Of a DNA stretch of 64,000 nt, positions 9,729 to 21,582 are shown in pieces. Every line of letters starts with the position of its first letter. Position 1 is the stretch's first letter. The position numbers and the translations under genes were made by a program. The notes under the pieces were generated by a model. That model was not told the origin of the DNA, did no database searches, and saw nothing but the letters and a program-made list of their open reading frames with translations. Source of the DNA: Symsagittifera roscoffensis (taxonomy: Eukaryota > Xenacoelomorpha > Acoela > Convolutidae); assembly GCF_963678635.1 (NCBI RefSeq), contig NC_087062.1:34872052-34936051 (forward strand). The letters are read 5' to 3'.

Positions 9729-12700
9729 TCAATGTTCCATCTCCTCCTCCTGTGATAATGACTCTGCACTTTCAGTTTCTGTGTCTTGCAACACGTCCTT
9801 AGCTATCCTGACGCTGTTGGAAGCAGTCCTCCAACAGTTCTGCTCTTCTACCCTCTGTTTGCAACAAGGTAGGGGATCCACGTTAGATTCTCTGTTCCTG
9901 CAGAAGCTGTTGTGGAGACACAACGTCACATTTCTCTCCAAATCTTCCTTTAACATCTCTGCCTTCTCCTTTCCACTACATTCACTTGTCCTGGAAAATC
10001 TTTTCACAGCGGTGGTCACCACATTCCGATGAGTCACGAGAGCTCGCTTGAAAGCTCCTGCTCCAATGTCCAGCTGATATTCACTGTACACCCTGCCGTG
10101 CTTCGACATATGCTCCTTAGCATATTCGTACAACCATGCAGTCATGTTAGCTCTGAACCATGGCATCAATCGTTTTCTTGCCCATATCTTCTTCACTTCC
10201 ATCGGAATGTTTAGAATTTTGCACATTGTCTCACAAAGATCTAAATCTTTCAGACAATCCAATTTCCGCAACTGCTCTCTCGTCGGTGCCTCCTGTCTAT
10301 TGTTTTCTTTCACATGAGCTTCCAGCCATCGTATCGCCATCATAACTCCAACTATCACTATTGCTATGGGCTGTGATGAGTCTGGTAAACCCATGGAGAG
10401 CAGCTCACCAGAGTCCCAGATCAACACCAGATTACTACGCTTGGGATACCACCAGGTCTGCAGCAAGCAGTGGCAGGGAAACTCGTCATGTGTCAACATG
10501 ATGCTCCTCCAATTACGTTTTCCCGAAGCTTCCAGTAATGGTTCCACTTCCATCATCACTCGGTGGACTTCATCATTCTCGTCTACTGTATTGTAATCTG
10601 TAACAGTTGATCCTCTCTGTTTCTGTCTCTCAAAGTCACTGAAGTTCCCGCTCACGTATCCCATGAACTTCTTTCCCAGTATCGATTCCAACTCTTCCTT
10701 GGTTCTCTCTGGATTTGCTGAGAACATCTTAGATAGCAACTCGTAAGATTTCTCGGACATTCTCGCCAGTCTCACACACTTCGGCACTGAGAAGGCTTGA
10801 TCCACGATCGTTCTCGTACTCTTTACATCCACAGCTACGAAATGGAGCCTATGTTGAACCCACCAAATATCGTGCTCCTGATGGTCTACAAAAAGTCTCA
10901 CTGTATCTGATGTTCATTTCCGTCTCGATCGCTTCCCTCCATTTTCCTATGTACTTTTGCTCAGTTTGCAGAACTCCTGGGAACACTTCTACACTGATGG
11001 CTGTAACCATCTCATGTTTCTGTTCTAGATTCAATAGTGACTCTAAAGAACTAAACATGCTGTAGAATTGTAGTGCAGTCACTAGATTCACCTCGGTTCC
11101 TCCATGACAATCCGCTATCAGTTCCGTTTCCGTTCTTGCTCTCATCACGACGTTTCCAAACAATACCGTCAATTGCTTGTGTTGTTTCTCTAGGGTCTTC
11201 ACACAGTCCAGACCTCCACAAACGTCACCCTCCAGTCCACAGACTTCCGCCAGACAGCTACCAGGTTTGACCCAGTCTTCTGGCCCCCAGCTAGGCAACT
11301 CCACTTTATCTTCTCCGTTTCTCCTAGAGGCCGTTATCATCACATTATATATGATGTTAAGGTCACGCAGGTTACAGTCTGCATTCAGTTCCCTCTGCAC
11401 GTCTTGTGTCGCCCGTAATATCGAGTCAGCACTGGGACTAGGACACCATGATGGCCGCATCAATTCCCACACTGCCATCAAGCTCGTTCTCAGTAATTCA
11501 TCTGAGAATCCCAACCCAAACTCCACTCTTTTGTCGGATTTTGGTACCGAAGGTGCAGTCACCTCTTCTTCCAAGACCAGTCCCAATTTGGTCTGAGGAT
11601 TGGTAGCGCTCTTAATCGTTACAATTCTCGACGTCCAGAATCTTAGTAACACTGCCTGCTCGGAAATCGAAGAAGCAATCGCGTATGTCTTCACTCAGGA
11701 AAGGGTTGTACGCTATCCCTATGATTCCGGATACGTAGCTGTACGACTTCTTCGTGATCGGTCCACAGTATTCACTGGATTTCGGCAATGCCCCCATAGA
11801 TTCTTTAGTGAGTCTCAGCTCCTTGTTTGAGAATCTCCTGATTTCGTCTATCTTTCTCATGGGCTCTAACTCCTCGGGTTCTTTCATATTCACCCTCATC
11901 GGTTTACTTTGCTGCATATCCAGCAGTGCTAGCAAGAGTAAGGCTTTCGCTCGCTCATCGCCTTCCCTCAGCATCTTAACACAAGTGTTCAATGCAGGTA
12001 CTGAAATCTGCTCTATCATGAATCGAATGAAACAGAGAGCGTCTCTCCGCTTCGTACACGCTACTGCTGCTCCCTCTTGGACTATCAGATCCCTCAGGTT
12101 CGTCATGAGGGAAACTTTCTTTTCTTTTGATCTCTTCCTTTCTTCTGAATCATACTCTCCGCGAGTCAGTCCCATCATGCACCAGGCAAACCTCAGTTGT
12201 AACTCTGTTCTTACGTAAGGTACTGCCACGTGAGCGTGTATTCTTGGCGTAGTCCTCATCTCTTCTTCGAAGTACCTTAATTCCACTGCTTTCCATGGAA
12301 GGCTCACCAACTGCTCCATCGTTTCTGCCTGTATCTCAGACAACGCTAAAGTCCCGTACGCCTTCTGCTTGAGGGTGGTGCCTTGCAACATTGTCTCCAG
12401 ATAACCCTCCATGGCACTCTTGTCTTCCAGAGCCATCACGTATCCTCTAGCCGAGTTTCGGTACTCCAACATTTCCATGTATCCACCGGCAGGTTCATCT
12501 ATCGACACATCCTCCGATACTGTCAGTCGGTTATATTCCACGGGTACTAGTTGTACTGCGACATTTCCCTTTCCGTGATTCATGGGAGATGGCTTAAAGT
12601 CTTTCATTGCGCTCTCTCCACATTGGCTGAGTATTTCCATCTCTAAGGTTGCTCCAGTCAGAGTGCGGTCACTTCTTTTGGATTTATAACCTGTTGACTT

Positions 12701-12766
12701 TATTCGCGCCTTGAGAATGGGTGGCACCATCGCTATATCAATCAACATTTTATCTGTGCCAGGCAA
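9729..12766 (-). pseudogene. Frame 2 C-terminal conserved region of element L (unknown function)
   Basis: Three overlapping open pieces (12,766-11,612; 11,694-10,849; 10,901-9,729) separated by frameshifts. Together they represent the last 1,000 or so residues of the second polyprotein. I do not recognise the family. Conserved features shared with the single open protein of element T are YVSG-x2-GIAYNPFL, RPSWCP, a C-x4-C-x6-C-x4-C cluster (11,256-11,203), FSVPKCVRLAR, PCHCL-x-Q-x2-WYP, MPWFRA and THRN. The C-terminus is acidic (EEEMEH). No signal peptide and no obvious membrane anchor were seen, so an envelope role is not supported. The end at 9,729 coincides with that of R (56,352). Confidence 0.7.
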
Positions 12767-12781
12767 TTGATAATCACCTAG

Positions 12782-13882
12782 TCACAAATCCATGACCTCT
12801 TCGACTCGTTTCTTTTTCGCTGAATTGACAGCTTTCACCGATATCTCCGAATCCACCTTCGTCTTTCCTACTCTCCTCGGTATCACTCTGCTGCCTAACT
12901 TCATTTTCATTGCATTGATCTTGTCAATCACCAATTTTGATCGTATCGTTCCTCTCCTGGTTCTTGACAGATACACCACCTCTCCTTTATTGTCCTGCGG
13001 TATCATCTTGATGGGAGAATTCGCTTCACCTTCATCGGTGGCTGAATCAATTAACAACTCACTCAATCTCCCTTCACACTCATCAAGCTTGTCAAGGACT
13101 TCCCGCATCAAGGGTCGGTTGAGACCTGTTTTCAGAATGGACTGGGTCCCATAGCTCTGAACCACTGTCCAGACTTCTTCCATGAACGCAACTCTGTCCA
13201 ATCTGCATCCCGTCCTACTTTCATGGTCTCGGTGATGTACTTCCCATTCTTCTTCGGGCAACGTTCCCAAGAAAGGTACTCTGGCTGAGACCTCTATTCT
13301 TCTTCTTCTAGGCGATTCCATGAGGATTCTTTGTTCGTTATTTCTTGAATTTCCAGGAGAGCTGCTCTCCGGCAAATTCCGTTTCATTTCCATAAAGGCT
13401 GACAGAGGCTCCAGTGTCGAAATGCCTTCATCTGCTGGCTCAGTCGTCTCTAACGTATCCGCGTTGTTCTCAAGATCACTGAAGATATTGAAATCCAGGC
13501 TGGATACTCCTCCTGTCGATGCCCTATCGTCTTCCCCACCAGCTTGACTTGCATCTTGTTGCATGGGTTCTTCGGTTTGACGGCTTCCTCCCTGTCCGTC
13601 ATCTCCTTCTGAAATATCTCTCTTTGAGCTCGAGGGTCCTTGTTTATCATTGTTGGCTCCTTCCGGAAATTTTGGTATGATCAATGTACCGACCGATCTA
13701 TCTTCCTCTTCTCCATGGACCACTTTGATTACCTCGCAACCGAAGGGTGCTAGGAAAGTTCTCGTTCGCAGCGTTCCCACTACCGTCAACTCCGGTTTTA
13801 CACTAGTCAGGATCAAGGAGGCCTCAGGCAGTTTGGTCCTGCCTCTCATTTTCATAGGCGCTAAGCCTAATCCCGCCCATTC
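12782..13882 (-). pseudogene. Frame 2 middle linker region of element L
   Basis: Open piece (13,855-12,782) in the same frame as the preceding 15,565-13,883 piece. The stop between them at 13,883 replaces a sense codon seen in R. Composition is polar and low complexity (EEPMQQDASQAGGEDD, SSSPGNSRNN), with a basic patch ESPRRRRIE and a small globular-looking part (WEVHHRDHESRTG...VWTVVQSYGTQSIL). It probably connects the helical region to the C-terminal block. The corresponding segment in T is at 63,635-62,670 and is much diverged. Confidence 0.6.
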
Positions 13883-15565
13883 TTAATCAAATCTTCCAGG
13901 CTTGGGAGTCGCGGCGTTGCTTATTCGCCTTCTCGTCGCTTGATCCGTATAGGCAAATCGTGTGTACTGTAACACAGCGGCATTTCTTTCCACAAAGTAT
14001 GTATCCATTGTTGCTACAAAATTCCCTACTCTCCTTTCATTGGTTTCGAATGCTCTCAACCTACGATTCTGTACCACGGAGACTGCTCCGAGTAACATCC
14101 TTCTTATCAGACGGAATTCAGGGATTGCCTTTGGCAGCTTCTCGTAATCACCCCAGACCTTCGTCTCTTCTCTCACTTTATGATATGCGGCAGTGAGACG
14201 AGGCACTCTGGTCATTTCACCATTCGTTTTATCATAGGGTCTCAGATTCCAAAGCTTCGGAAACACTTCGATGTGTCCTCTTTCTACTTCTCCCATGCAA
14301 TCACGGAAGTGATCGTCAAAATTGATGACTGTCATCTCTGGCTCTGATATTTTCGCAAATAACAGATCTTCACTCATGAGCTCCCGCAATGTGTGCTGCT
14401 CATACCAGTTTAGTGCACTACCGTCCACTGCTGATATGAGGTTCAGGTGCAGCACCGACCTCCTATATGCCTCCACCTTAACATCAGGGAACGCAAACGT
14501 GACTGCTGGTCCATAGATCACTGTCACAAACTCCGTGACTCCTCTGATCAGCGCTAAGGGGTCGGTTCTCATAGCCAAGCTCAGATCAGTTAACAGGGGC
14601 ATGCCTCTACCATGTCGTCTAACATCTTCTTCTATCTCGATAGTCTCGTCTTCTCCCGTTCCAAAGCGATTTTGTTGTAAGAGATATTGGATAAGAGTGT
14701 GTCTCAGGTCTCTTATCTTATTCCACGAGTCCGTGGATTTCTTCATATCTAAATTCCTCACTCTCTCTCTCATCTGCTCTGGACAACGTGTCAATTTCAT
14801 TAGTCCTCCCAAGTTTCCGTGGGTAATCGCAATCAATGTCAGAAGTCCATCTAACCGCAGGTTCTGGATTCCTTCGGTGAGCAGCACCACCGGTCCTTTC
14901 ACGAAACTCTCTGCTCCAAATGTCACGAACAAGGCTATTAGTTCCACTATTGACACTTCCACTACTGCTTGGAGGAATTCTTTTATCAAGTAATGAGAGA
15001 CTTTTGGGTAGACTTTTGCCAAGAAGGACGCGGTCCATCCGGATCCCAACCCTTCCAACATGCTGTCTGTCCGTTCAAAGCCTTCCTGTCCCTTCACTTC
15101 CTGGGTCCAGAAGGTTTCCAGGGTAATCTGACACGTTCTGTTTACAAATTCAGCGGTCTTTTCTTCGGCATTTTCCCCCAGGTTCACTTCCTTTAACAAG
15201 TAGGCATGGATCTTCGTGATCATCACAGGGCCTTGTTCAAAAGCATCTGCACCCAATGCCGCTACTCGAGGATTTAGGTGTAGCCACTGGTTGGCTTCCG
15301 GCTTGGTTCTCAAAACCATCGCCTCCAAATGAGCTCTAGTCTCTAGTGAATTTTTCCTTCTCGTGTTTTCACCTGTCACTTCCATTGCTCGGAACCATAA
15401 GTCGTTGGACATTGCTACGATCACTCGATGGTCATCGTCTATTCCCGGCTTCAGTTTGACTGTCGACTGGAATTGGACAGTTCCAACCCCAGCCCCTCGT
15501 CCAACACTAACATGTGTAGCGCATGGTCCTTGAATCCTCTCATCGCGTTTGAGATATCTGATCAC
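13883..15565 (-). pseudogene. Frame 2 helical region of element L (unknown function)
   Basis: 560 codons open, ending at a stop that is Glu in R. The sequence is helix-rich with a hydrophobic stretch around residues 205-240 (VEVSIVELIALFVTFGAE). That stretch contains acidic residues, so a buried helix is more likely than a membrane span. Nothing recognisable as a named family. The last 110 residues (FPKLWNLRPY..., RRVGNFVATMDTYF) have a counterpart in T at 63,991-63,569, which shows that this part is common to both subfamilies. Confidence 0.6.
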
Positions 15566-16844
15566 ACTGCAGGTAGTTCAGCCTTGAGTGGCCTCAGGTT
15601 CTCCATCTCTATCATGCGATTTGGGGCTGATATGATCACATCATATTTTTTTCCGAAAGCAAGGTCACAATCGCATACACGAATTTCAGTCCATCCGGGA
15701 GATGTGCATACCCCGGAGACAACGCGAATACTACTCTCGGTGTCACTTTGGTGAACGACCCCTCCTTCGTCGCATCCACCACTTCACCCATCGACTCAAG
15801 GATATCTTTTATCGCTGGCCACACAGCATTCTCTGCCGTTGTAGGATCTCTGAGTCTGCTCAGAAAACCTCTACTGTGTAGATGGTCATTAATGCCAGCA
15901 AACACGATCGTAATTGGATTCATGTCCGTCTGCCTTTGTACCCCTATAGCCAGAGATACCGATTGCAGTAGGTCCAGGTCAACCGCTGCCAACATTATGA
16001 CGTCCGGCCAAAACAGAGACTTGGAGGTGTACACGAACTCTGAATTCGCTACTATCATAATCTTGGCCTTCCTCATTTCTGCTTTGTCATAGGCGGCGAA
16101 GATGGTCTCATCTTTCTTTATCGCTTTCAATCCGTCGTATCTTTGGACATCACCATCTTGATTCACAAGTTTTGGGTATATTCTTTCCTTCACATGACCA
16201 GGGGGTGTCGTCCGCTGCCTGAACATCTTCACGTGTTGTGCAATCGGCGCTCTCGTCGTCAGGAATCTTCCTGGTCTCTCTTCACGATTCCCCTCATCAT
16301 GATTCAACCCTACATCTTGCAATGGTCTCGCATTCACTGGTCCCATTGTGTTGTAAGAGGGCAGTCCCTCTAGGTCAGCAAATCTCAAGGCCGTCGTGGA
16401 ATTAAAATTTATACTAGCGGCTATCAACCAGTCTACGCCGGTTATCGAGTACAGTCTGCTGACGGATAGCGTCGCTCCATTCAGCATCCTCTTTGCATCC
16501 TCTATGAAGCTTACCCTCTGGAGATCCAGCTTCATTAGTTCGTCTTTGTATACATGCCAGGGAGACGGTATGGGTCTTGACCACATCAACGAGCCTCTGC
16601 CCGGGCGTCTCTCCTCTCGACTGGTACTTGTCGTCTCCGATCTTGTGTCCGATCTAGACGTGCTGGTTGTCTCTTCGATTGGGTTGACAGGTCCTATTCT
16701 TCTCCTAGGATGGATGGTGGTCCTCCTCATCGGCGCTTCTCCTAATCGATCCTGTACGTCTGTCCTCTCTGCTGGAGCTCTGTTGCCTATAATTCGTGAC
16801 GGCCGGGACCGTCCCCAAGCGTGTCTCCAGGCTAGGAGGCACAA
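15566..16844 (-). pseudogene. Frame 2, linker plus second SGNH-like region of element L
   Basis: Open piece 16,844-15,636 overlapping the SGNH piece in another frame, which indicates a frameshift near 16,750. It starts with a Ser/Arg-rich linker, then a globular stretch. Near its end it shows ITIVFAGINDHLHSRG, which resembles the GxND block III of SGNH hydrolases, within a Rossmann-like pattern (KIMIVANSEF, then PDVIMLAAV). No serine nucleophile block or DxxH block is evident, so if homologous it is catalytically dead. A further frame break at about 15,640-15,565 separates it from the helical region. Confidence 0.5.
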
Positions 16845-17619
16845 AGGTAGTAATCACCGCGTCACTCGATGTTCCTTCATCCTTCAGCACTCCTGTGTCA
16901 AAGAGTTTCGCCTCTAGTTCATCCAACCGCTCTTGGAAGACTCGATTCAACCAAGCCTGTCCTTCGATACTATCGAAGTGGGTGCCGTCCGAGGTCAGTC
17001 TGGCCTGATCCCTAGCTCTCAACTCATGTTCGATGTCCATGAGGATCATTCTTCCGGCATTCCGACTTGCGAGATTCCTCAAGATGTTATTCCACCTGAC
17101 GACTCCTTCGTTGTGCCTTCTCCCTGCTGCTGTCGAGCTCCTCGTGTTCATTGGCACAGTGCAAACGGTCAGTACCGCGCAATTGAATATCTGCCAGAGG
17201 GTATTAAACAAACACACGATCATTGATTCCCATAGTGCTTCCTGCTCATCTGAACCTCTGGAGATGTCGTTCGTCCCGACCAGGGTTATCACATTGGGGA
17301 TCCTCCCTGGATTCATCAGTTCCACCATTCGATATAACTGGGCTATCGTCGCGCCTCCAAAGACCATCACCGTGGTGACCCACGAGGTCCTCAAATTCGA
17401 TAGTACTCTGACCAAGCTGTCTCCCAGTATCAGATGTGATGTCCCCAGTGGTGGTTGCTGCAGGTTTACTGCCGGGCTCCAAGTCGCCCGATTGAAGCAA
17501 GCTCTCGGATCTGTCTCCGGAACTCGCGTGAAATTATATTTCAGTGATTGTTCTTTTGTCGCTGGCATCTTCTGTATTCTTCTCTCTGGGGCCTTCGAGC
17601 TCCCCATGAGTGGCGTCAC
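16705..17619 (-). pseudogene. SGNH/GDSL-type hydrolase domain in frame 2 of element L
   Basis: Encodes an esterase/lipase-like SGNH domain. Signature blocks are LILGDSLVRV (block I with nucleophile Ser), LVGTNDISRG (block III with Gly and Asn) and SDGTHFDS (block V with Asp and His). All catalytic positions are present in this copy, although the surrounding polyprotein is broken by frameshifts on both sides. SGNH enzymes deacylate or deacetylate lipids, sugars or peptidoglycan; the substrate here is unknown. Related esterase domains are known in some CR1-type LINE ORF1 proteins, so use of this fold by retroelements has precedent, but in another class. Confidence 0.8.
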
Positions 17620-17631
17620 GTCACTTATCCC

Positions 17632-18619
17632 CTATCTGATCACGGTCTGGGAGAGTCGTACTCTGCCCGTGTCGTCGATCGTTCCATAGGGTGCAGTCAC
17701 CCCGGAACCTGGCGCATTCTTGTTGGCGACCAATCTTCCAGCTGTCTCTATCAGCTTCCTCACCGTTTGTTCCACGACGGGTTCACCCAAGGTGTAACTA
17801 GGGTCCGGGATCGTCACTCGATCTGTCGCTGTCGGGAGCCGTGTCACCGTTGTTTGACTCATTTCTCGAGGCGTCAAGAGCTCCATCGGGGACTGCCCTC
17901 TAGGAATACTCCTTGCAGGTATCACTTTCTCCACGGCCGTTGTCAACGCCATCTGTTCCGATCGCTCTTTGTAGTCCTGCCTCAAGCGCTCAATTTCTTG
18001 ACCCTGCTTTTTGTTGCAATCTTCGAAAAATCTTCTCCACATGTCCCGATCGTCCTCCATCTTGAGCATGCTTTTGGTCATCTCGTCCAGCTCCTTTTTC
18101 GTCCTTTCCAGCTCATCCTTCATCCCATCCAGATCTTGCATGGTTTGGTTCGCCTGAACCTTTTGTCCTACTTTCGCCCTCTTTGGTGGCACAGCTGCTC
18201 TCAGTGGTGAACCAGACGAGGCAGCCTCGCTGTTCATCTCCTGATGCATTCTCGTCAGCCCGGGTTTGGGCTTGGACGGCATAGGCATTTCACCTGGTTG
18301 GTAAGTCCTAGAACTTCCCAATCCAGGCTCATTCGCCAAGTCACTCCCTGAGAGAGCCCCGTTTCTCCACCTCATCACTCTCATGTTTGGGCGGTCTAGT
18401 ACTCCCCTCTCCATATGCTGCCATCAACAGGACTTCCGTGGGGCGGTCCCCACGGTTGTCATGCCCCAAGATGTTGATCAGGGCGGTCAGCAACATGACT
18501 ACCTCTGGGTCCTCCAGAGCGAAATCTTCATCCATCAGCTGACGATAAATCGCATCTATCATCGGTCCTGCATATGCCTCTGCCAGGTCCATCAATTCAT
18601 CCAAAATGAAATTGTCCAT
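17632..18619 (-). pseudogene. Frame 2 N-terminus of element L: acidic start and coiled coil
   Basis: Starts at ATG 18,619 (MDNFILDELMDL), the same start as in R (47,468). The first 70 residues are acidic and hydrophobic. A 2-bp deletion near 18,410 shifts the frame relative to R, and the remainder is open as 18,414-17,632. The second piece contains a clear coiled coil (MKDELERTKKELDEM..., DRDMWRRFFEDCNKKQGQEI) followed by a Pro/Thr-rich linker to the SGNH domain. Probably an oligomerisation module. Confidence 0.65.
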
Positions 18620-19004
18620 ACTGTTCTTCAGATTTGATTTGATTCGATTCGATTGATTCGATTCGATTAAATGATCAATGAGGATCTAGAAAAGAAGTCA
18701 CAAATGTCACACTTGTCAGTTTCACCATAACAGATATCGTTAAAATTTGCTTAAAACAGTTCAGATAAAAAGATATTTGTCCTAAAATTTATTAAAATCA
18801 ATCGGTCTCTAAAATTTTGGAATTCGACCTAAGATTGGACAGTCCAAACTTTGGATCTACTCCTAAGATCGTCATTCAGTTGTTCATGGTCACTAACCCC
18901 TTCTTACCCCCGATCTTAATAACATAACACATAACATAACATAGCACCGATATCACACATTACATACAACTTAGTCTTTGGCCTAACACCCTCTCGCACG
19001 TCAC
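18620..19004 (-). promoter_or_regulatory. Spacer between frames 1 and 2 of element L with a candidate 3' splice site
   Basis: No gene. The minus strand carries CTTCTTTTCTAG just upstream of the ATG of frame 2 (AG at 18,687-18,686), preceded by AT-rich sequence. The same motif is kept in R at 47,381-47,392. Frame 2 lies some 10 kb or more from the promoter, so a spliced subgenomic RNA is the simplest way to express it. A GATTCGATTC simple repeat sits at 18,635-18,668. Splicing is inference; no donor was assigned. Confidence 0.4.
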
Positions 19005-20420
19005 TCAGCATATACTTAAGTAATATTTCTTATGTAAATATATTTGTATAATAGTATCAGAGAACATCACGTGTACAAGCGCGTAGAATTCCCGAGTATG
19101 CAGTCGTCCTCTGTTTGGATCGTACACTGGAAGCGAGAGCTCCTTCACGTCCAATTCCACGAGGAAGTCCCTCAGCCTCGTGAAGGACAAGACTAGGTTC
19201 TCTGGGTCCACGTGCTGCTTCTCCGTCGCCCTCGTTACCAAGAAGCATAGGTATTTTCCCGGTATCTGTGACGCCGCCGGAGGTAAGGCCGCTACGCCCC
19301 CTATCCCTGGTCTTTGCTTCCAAAGGAATTCCACGTTTTTGTATTCTCTCTTAAAATCTGCCGCTAACGCTGTCCTAAAACTCATGTCTGCTGTGATTGC
19401 TATTGCACATGTTCTATTTGTGAGTATGAAATCACTGTCTGTTAGTATTATGTTACTTGAATATTCATTTGGTAAGTTAAAATATGACTCAACTACCCTA
19501 CCTATGTCAGGTTTCTTAGGTTCTTCGCCTGTTTCTGCTTCAAAGTCTACTGTTTCTCTTGCTACTCTTAATTTTTTCATTATCAAGTTTTCAGTGTGGG
19601 TAAGTCCTACCCCCACTCCCCGGACAAAAATATCCATCGACGTCCCCGTCGATCGCATACCGGGTATCAAGTAGAGGTTAGAAGCTGGAATGAGTAGTCG
19701 TCCTTCCTGGGCAGCCCAGGAAGGATCATCTCGTTCGGTCTTGATGTATTTCATGCTTTCACGATCTACGTCTTGAATCGTGACGCTGGTCTCCCCAGGG
19801 TCCGAGGTCATTTCGTTCAGCCACTCTAAGACACGCAGGTTCGTCAAGTCTTGTTCATATGACTGCTGTTGGTCGTCGTCGAATTCTACCTCGGGTTTCG
19901 ACCGGTCTTTGACCCACTCATCGTCGTGATCATCGACTATGTCAATGTCCTGTGACACAGTTATTTCTTCTAGACCCACTACTTCCTCCACTATCTTCTT
20001 CAGATCTATCCTATCCACTACAAAGTCGTCACCGTAAGGATTGTGTTTCTTTCTTGGTCTCGTCCCGTCCTTCTGACGAGTCTGTATCGTGAACGGAAGA
20101 TCCGGTTCCAAGTTCTTGGGAACCTCTATCTGTTCGGGATCCTGCCAATCTTCATCTGCGTAGGGTAAGGTTTCATCGTCCGCTTCGATCACCTCGTTTG
20201 GATCCAGGTCCAGCGGTGTATCCGTTCCTTCCTCCACGACTTCGTTTCCATCATTCTTCTCCCTGGTGCCCTTCTCGTTGACCTCACAAGCAGGATCCAT
20301 CATTAGATAATCCCCTTCTTCCATGTCTGCAGGTATACACTTTGATGGATTGTGTGGATTAATGTTCTCGTAGTGGGCGGCTCGGCCAGTACTCCCTGGT
20401 GCCCTTCTCGTTGACCTCAC
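19005..20420 (-). pseudogene. Frame 1 C-terminus of element L: acidic segment plus macro-like domain
   Basis: Follows the integrase in the same polyprotein. Residues 30-270 are acidic and low complexity (many D/E runs). Residues about 320-471 look like a macro domain of the Poa1/TARG1 type: a core strand CAIAITADMSF, then FKREYKNV, a GxGGVAALP turn, a strand KYLCFLVTRATEK, PENLVLSFTRLRDFL, then KELSLPVYDPNRGRL and a final strand IIQIYLHKKY. The catalytic Asp of the TARG1 loop (GCGLD) is not at the aligned place, so binding rather than hydrolysis of ADP-ribose is more likely. The TGA stop at 19,005 is shared in position with R (47,090), so it is the true C-terminus. Confidence 0.65.
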
Positions 20421-20525
20421 AAGCAGGATCCATCATTAGATAATCCCCTTCTTCCATGTCTGCAGGTCTTCTTTTGATGGATTGTGTGGATTAATGTTCT
20501 CGTAGTGGGCGGCTCGGCCAGTACT
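20260..20525 (-). repeat. 133-bp tandem duplication in element L
   Basis: Two direct copies, about 20,260-20,392 and 20,393-20,525, each running from TCCCTGGTGCC to CGGCCAGTACT. R has a single copy (about 45,695-45,825). The copies differ by a small indel where one reads GTATACACTTTG and the other GTCTTCTTTTG. The duplication disrupts the integrase C-terminus and the start of the acidic segment, so it happened after insertion or in a defective copy. Confidence 0.85.
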
Positions 20526-21399
20526 AAGTGTATAAAAGCGTCCCTCCTGTAATCATGAAGTGTCCCCTCCACTTTTTTAGGAGCTTTTTCGTCCATTTCG
20601 GTGGTATAACGTTCTGAAATACCCATACGTAATCTCCCACCGAGTAAGCTTTTGCACCAGCTGCTTTCCTATCAAGTCTTTTCCTCTGCCTTGCCTGCGC
20701 TTGTTGAGTATTTTGCCTACACAAATCGTTCAACTCCTGTTGGCGTCTGATCACATCCCTCACGTAGACCTGTGGAGACGTTTTCTTTCCCTCATACTCT
20801 GGGTAGAAGAAGGTTAAGGGTAAAGACTTCTCGTGTCCAGTTAGCATCATGTGTGGACTGACTCCAGTGGTGGAGTGTTGCGTGCTGTTATATGTTCCCA
20901 TCACCTGTGGACGGTATCTGTCCCAATCGGTCATGTACCTGGAACAATATACTCTCAGCATCGACACTAACGTCCTATTCTGTCTTTCCACTAAGCCATT
21001 CGTCTGAGGGTGGTACGTCGTGGAGTGAGCCTGAGCAGCCTGTGAGCGTCTCATAAGCTCTTTCGTAAGCTCTCCTACGAAAGCTGTTCCATTATCCGAT
21101 TGAAACGTCATCGGACAACCATGTCTCGCTATCCACGTATTGATCAGGTGATCGCACGTCTCTTCCGCCGATGCAGTTATGCAGGGCACGGCCTCTGCAT
21201 ACTTCGTAAAATGATCTATCATGACCAACACCTGATTATAACCATTGTCTGTCATGCATATCTTTTGGTGATCTATCTGCACCACCTCGTTGAATTCAGA
21301 CGACTCGATCGATTGTAAAGGAAATCTCAACTTCCTTGGGTCCTTGACCTGTTGGCATGACAGACATGCTGTTACCCACTTCTCGCATACCTTCTTCAT
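20524..21399 (-). pseudogene. Integrase catalytic core and C-terminal domain of element L
   Basis: DDE integrase of Ty3/gypsy type: VVQIDHQK (first Asp), FQSDNGTAF (second Asp) and NGLVERQNRTL (Glu) are all present, with the expected spacing. The C-terminal part has KKLLKKWRG followed by a damaged GPF-like module. The CLSCQQVKDP half of the N-terminal zinc finger is present at the start, but its HH half is missing: relative to R about 300 bp are deleted at about 21,432, where TCTCGGATCT joins TCTCAGAGGATCC. Integration would fail without it. Confidence 0.9.
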
Positions 21400-21582
21400 C
21401 CCAGGCCACTCAAAGCGCTTCAGGATCCTCTGAGAAGATCCGAGAGTCTGTATCTCGCCTTTAAGTACGTCTTCATGACCCTCATCTGACTATTCAACTC
21501 GTTGGGCTGGTGTATGTCTTCTTCCATCTTAACGCACCAAATCTTCGCCAACGGCTGTGTTTCTTGTTCAAACGGCTGAAGA

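Noticed and set aside
11600-12218. Open frames on the strand opposite to the element coding frames (for example plus-strand ORFs over 9,781-28,398 and minus-strand ORFs over 37,653-56,387)
   Set aside because: They are antisense shadows of frames 1 and 2, with Ser/Leu-rich compositions typical of reverse-complement reading and no domain content.
9729-18619. Envelope glycoprotein gene in frame 2
   Set aside because: No signal peptide, no convincing membrane anchor and no furin-like or fusion-peptide pattern; the recognised part is an SGNH hydrolase.
18635-18668. Regulatory operator in the GATTCGATTC run
   Set aside because: A short simple-sequence stretch; the corresponding place in R lacks the repeat, so it is slippage.
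20524-21399. Chromodomain after the integrase
   Set aside because: The C-terminal part shows a GPF-type module followed by an acidic stretch and then the macro-like domain; no aromatic-cage chromodomain pattern is visible.
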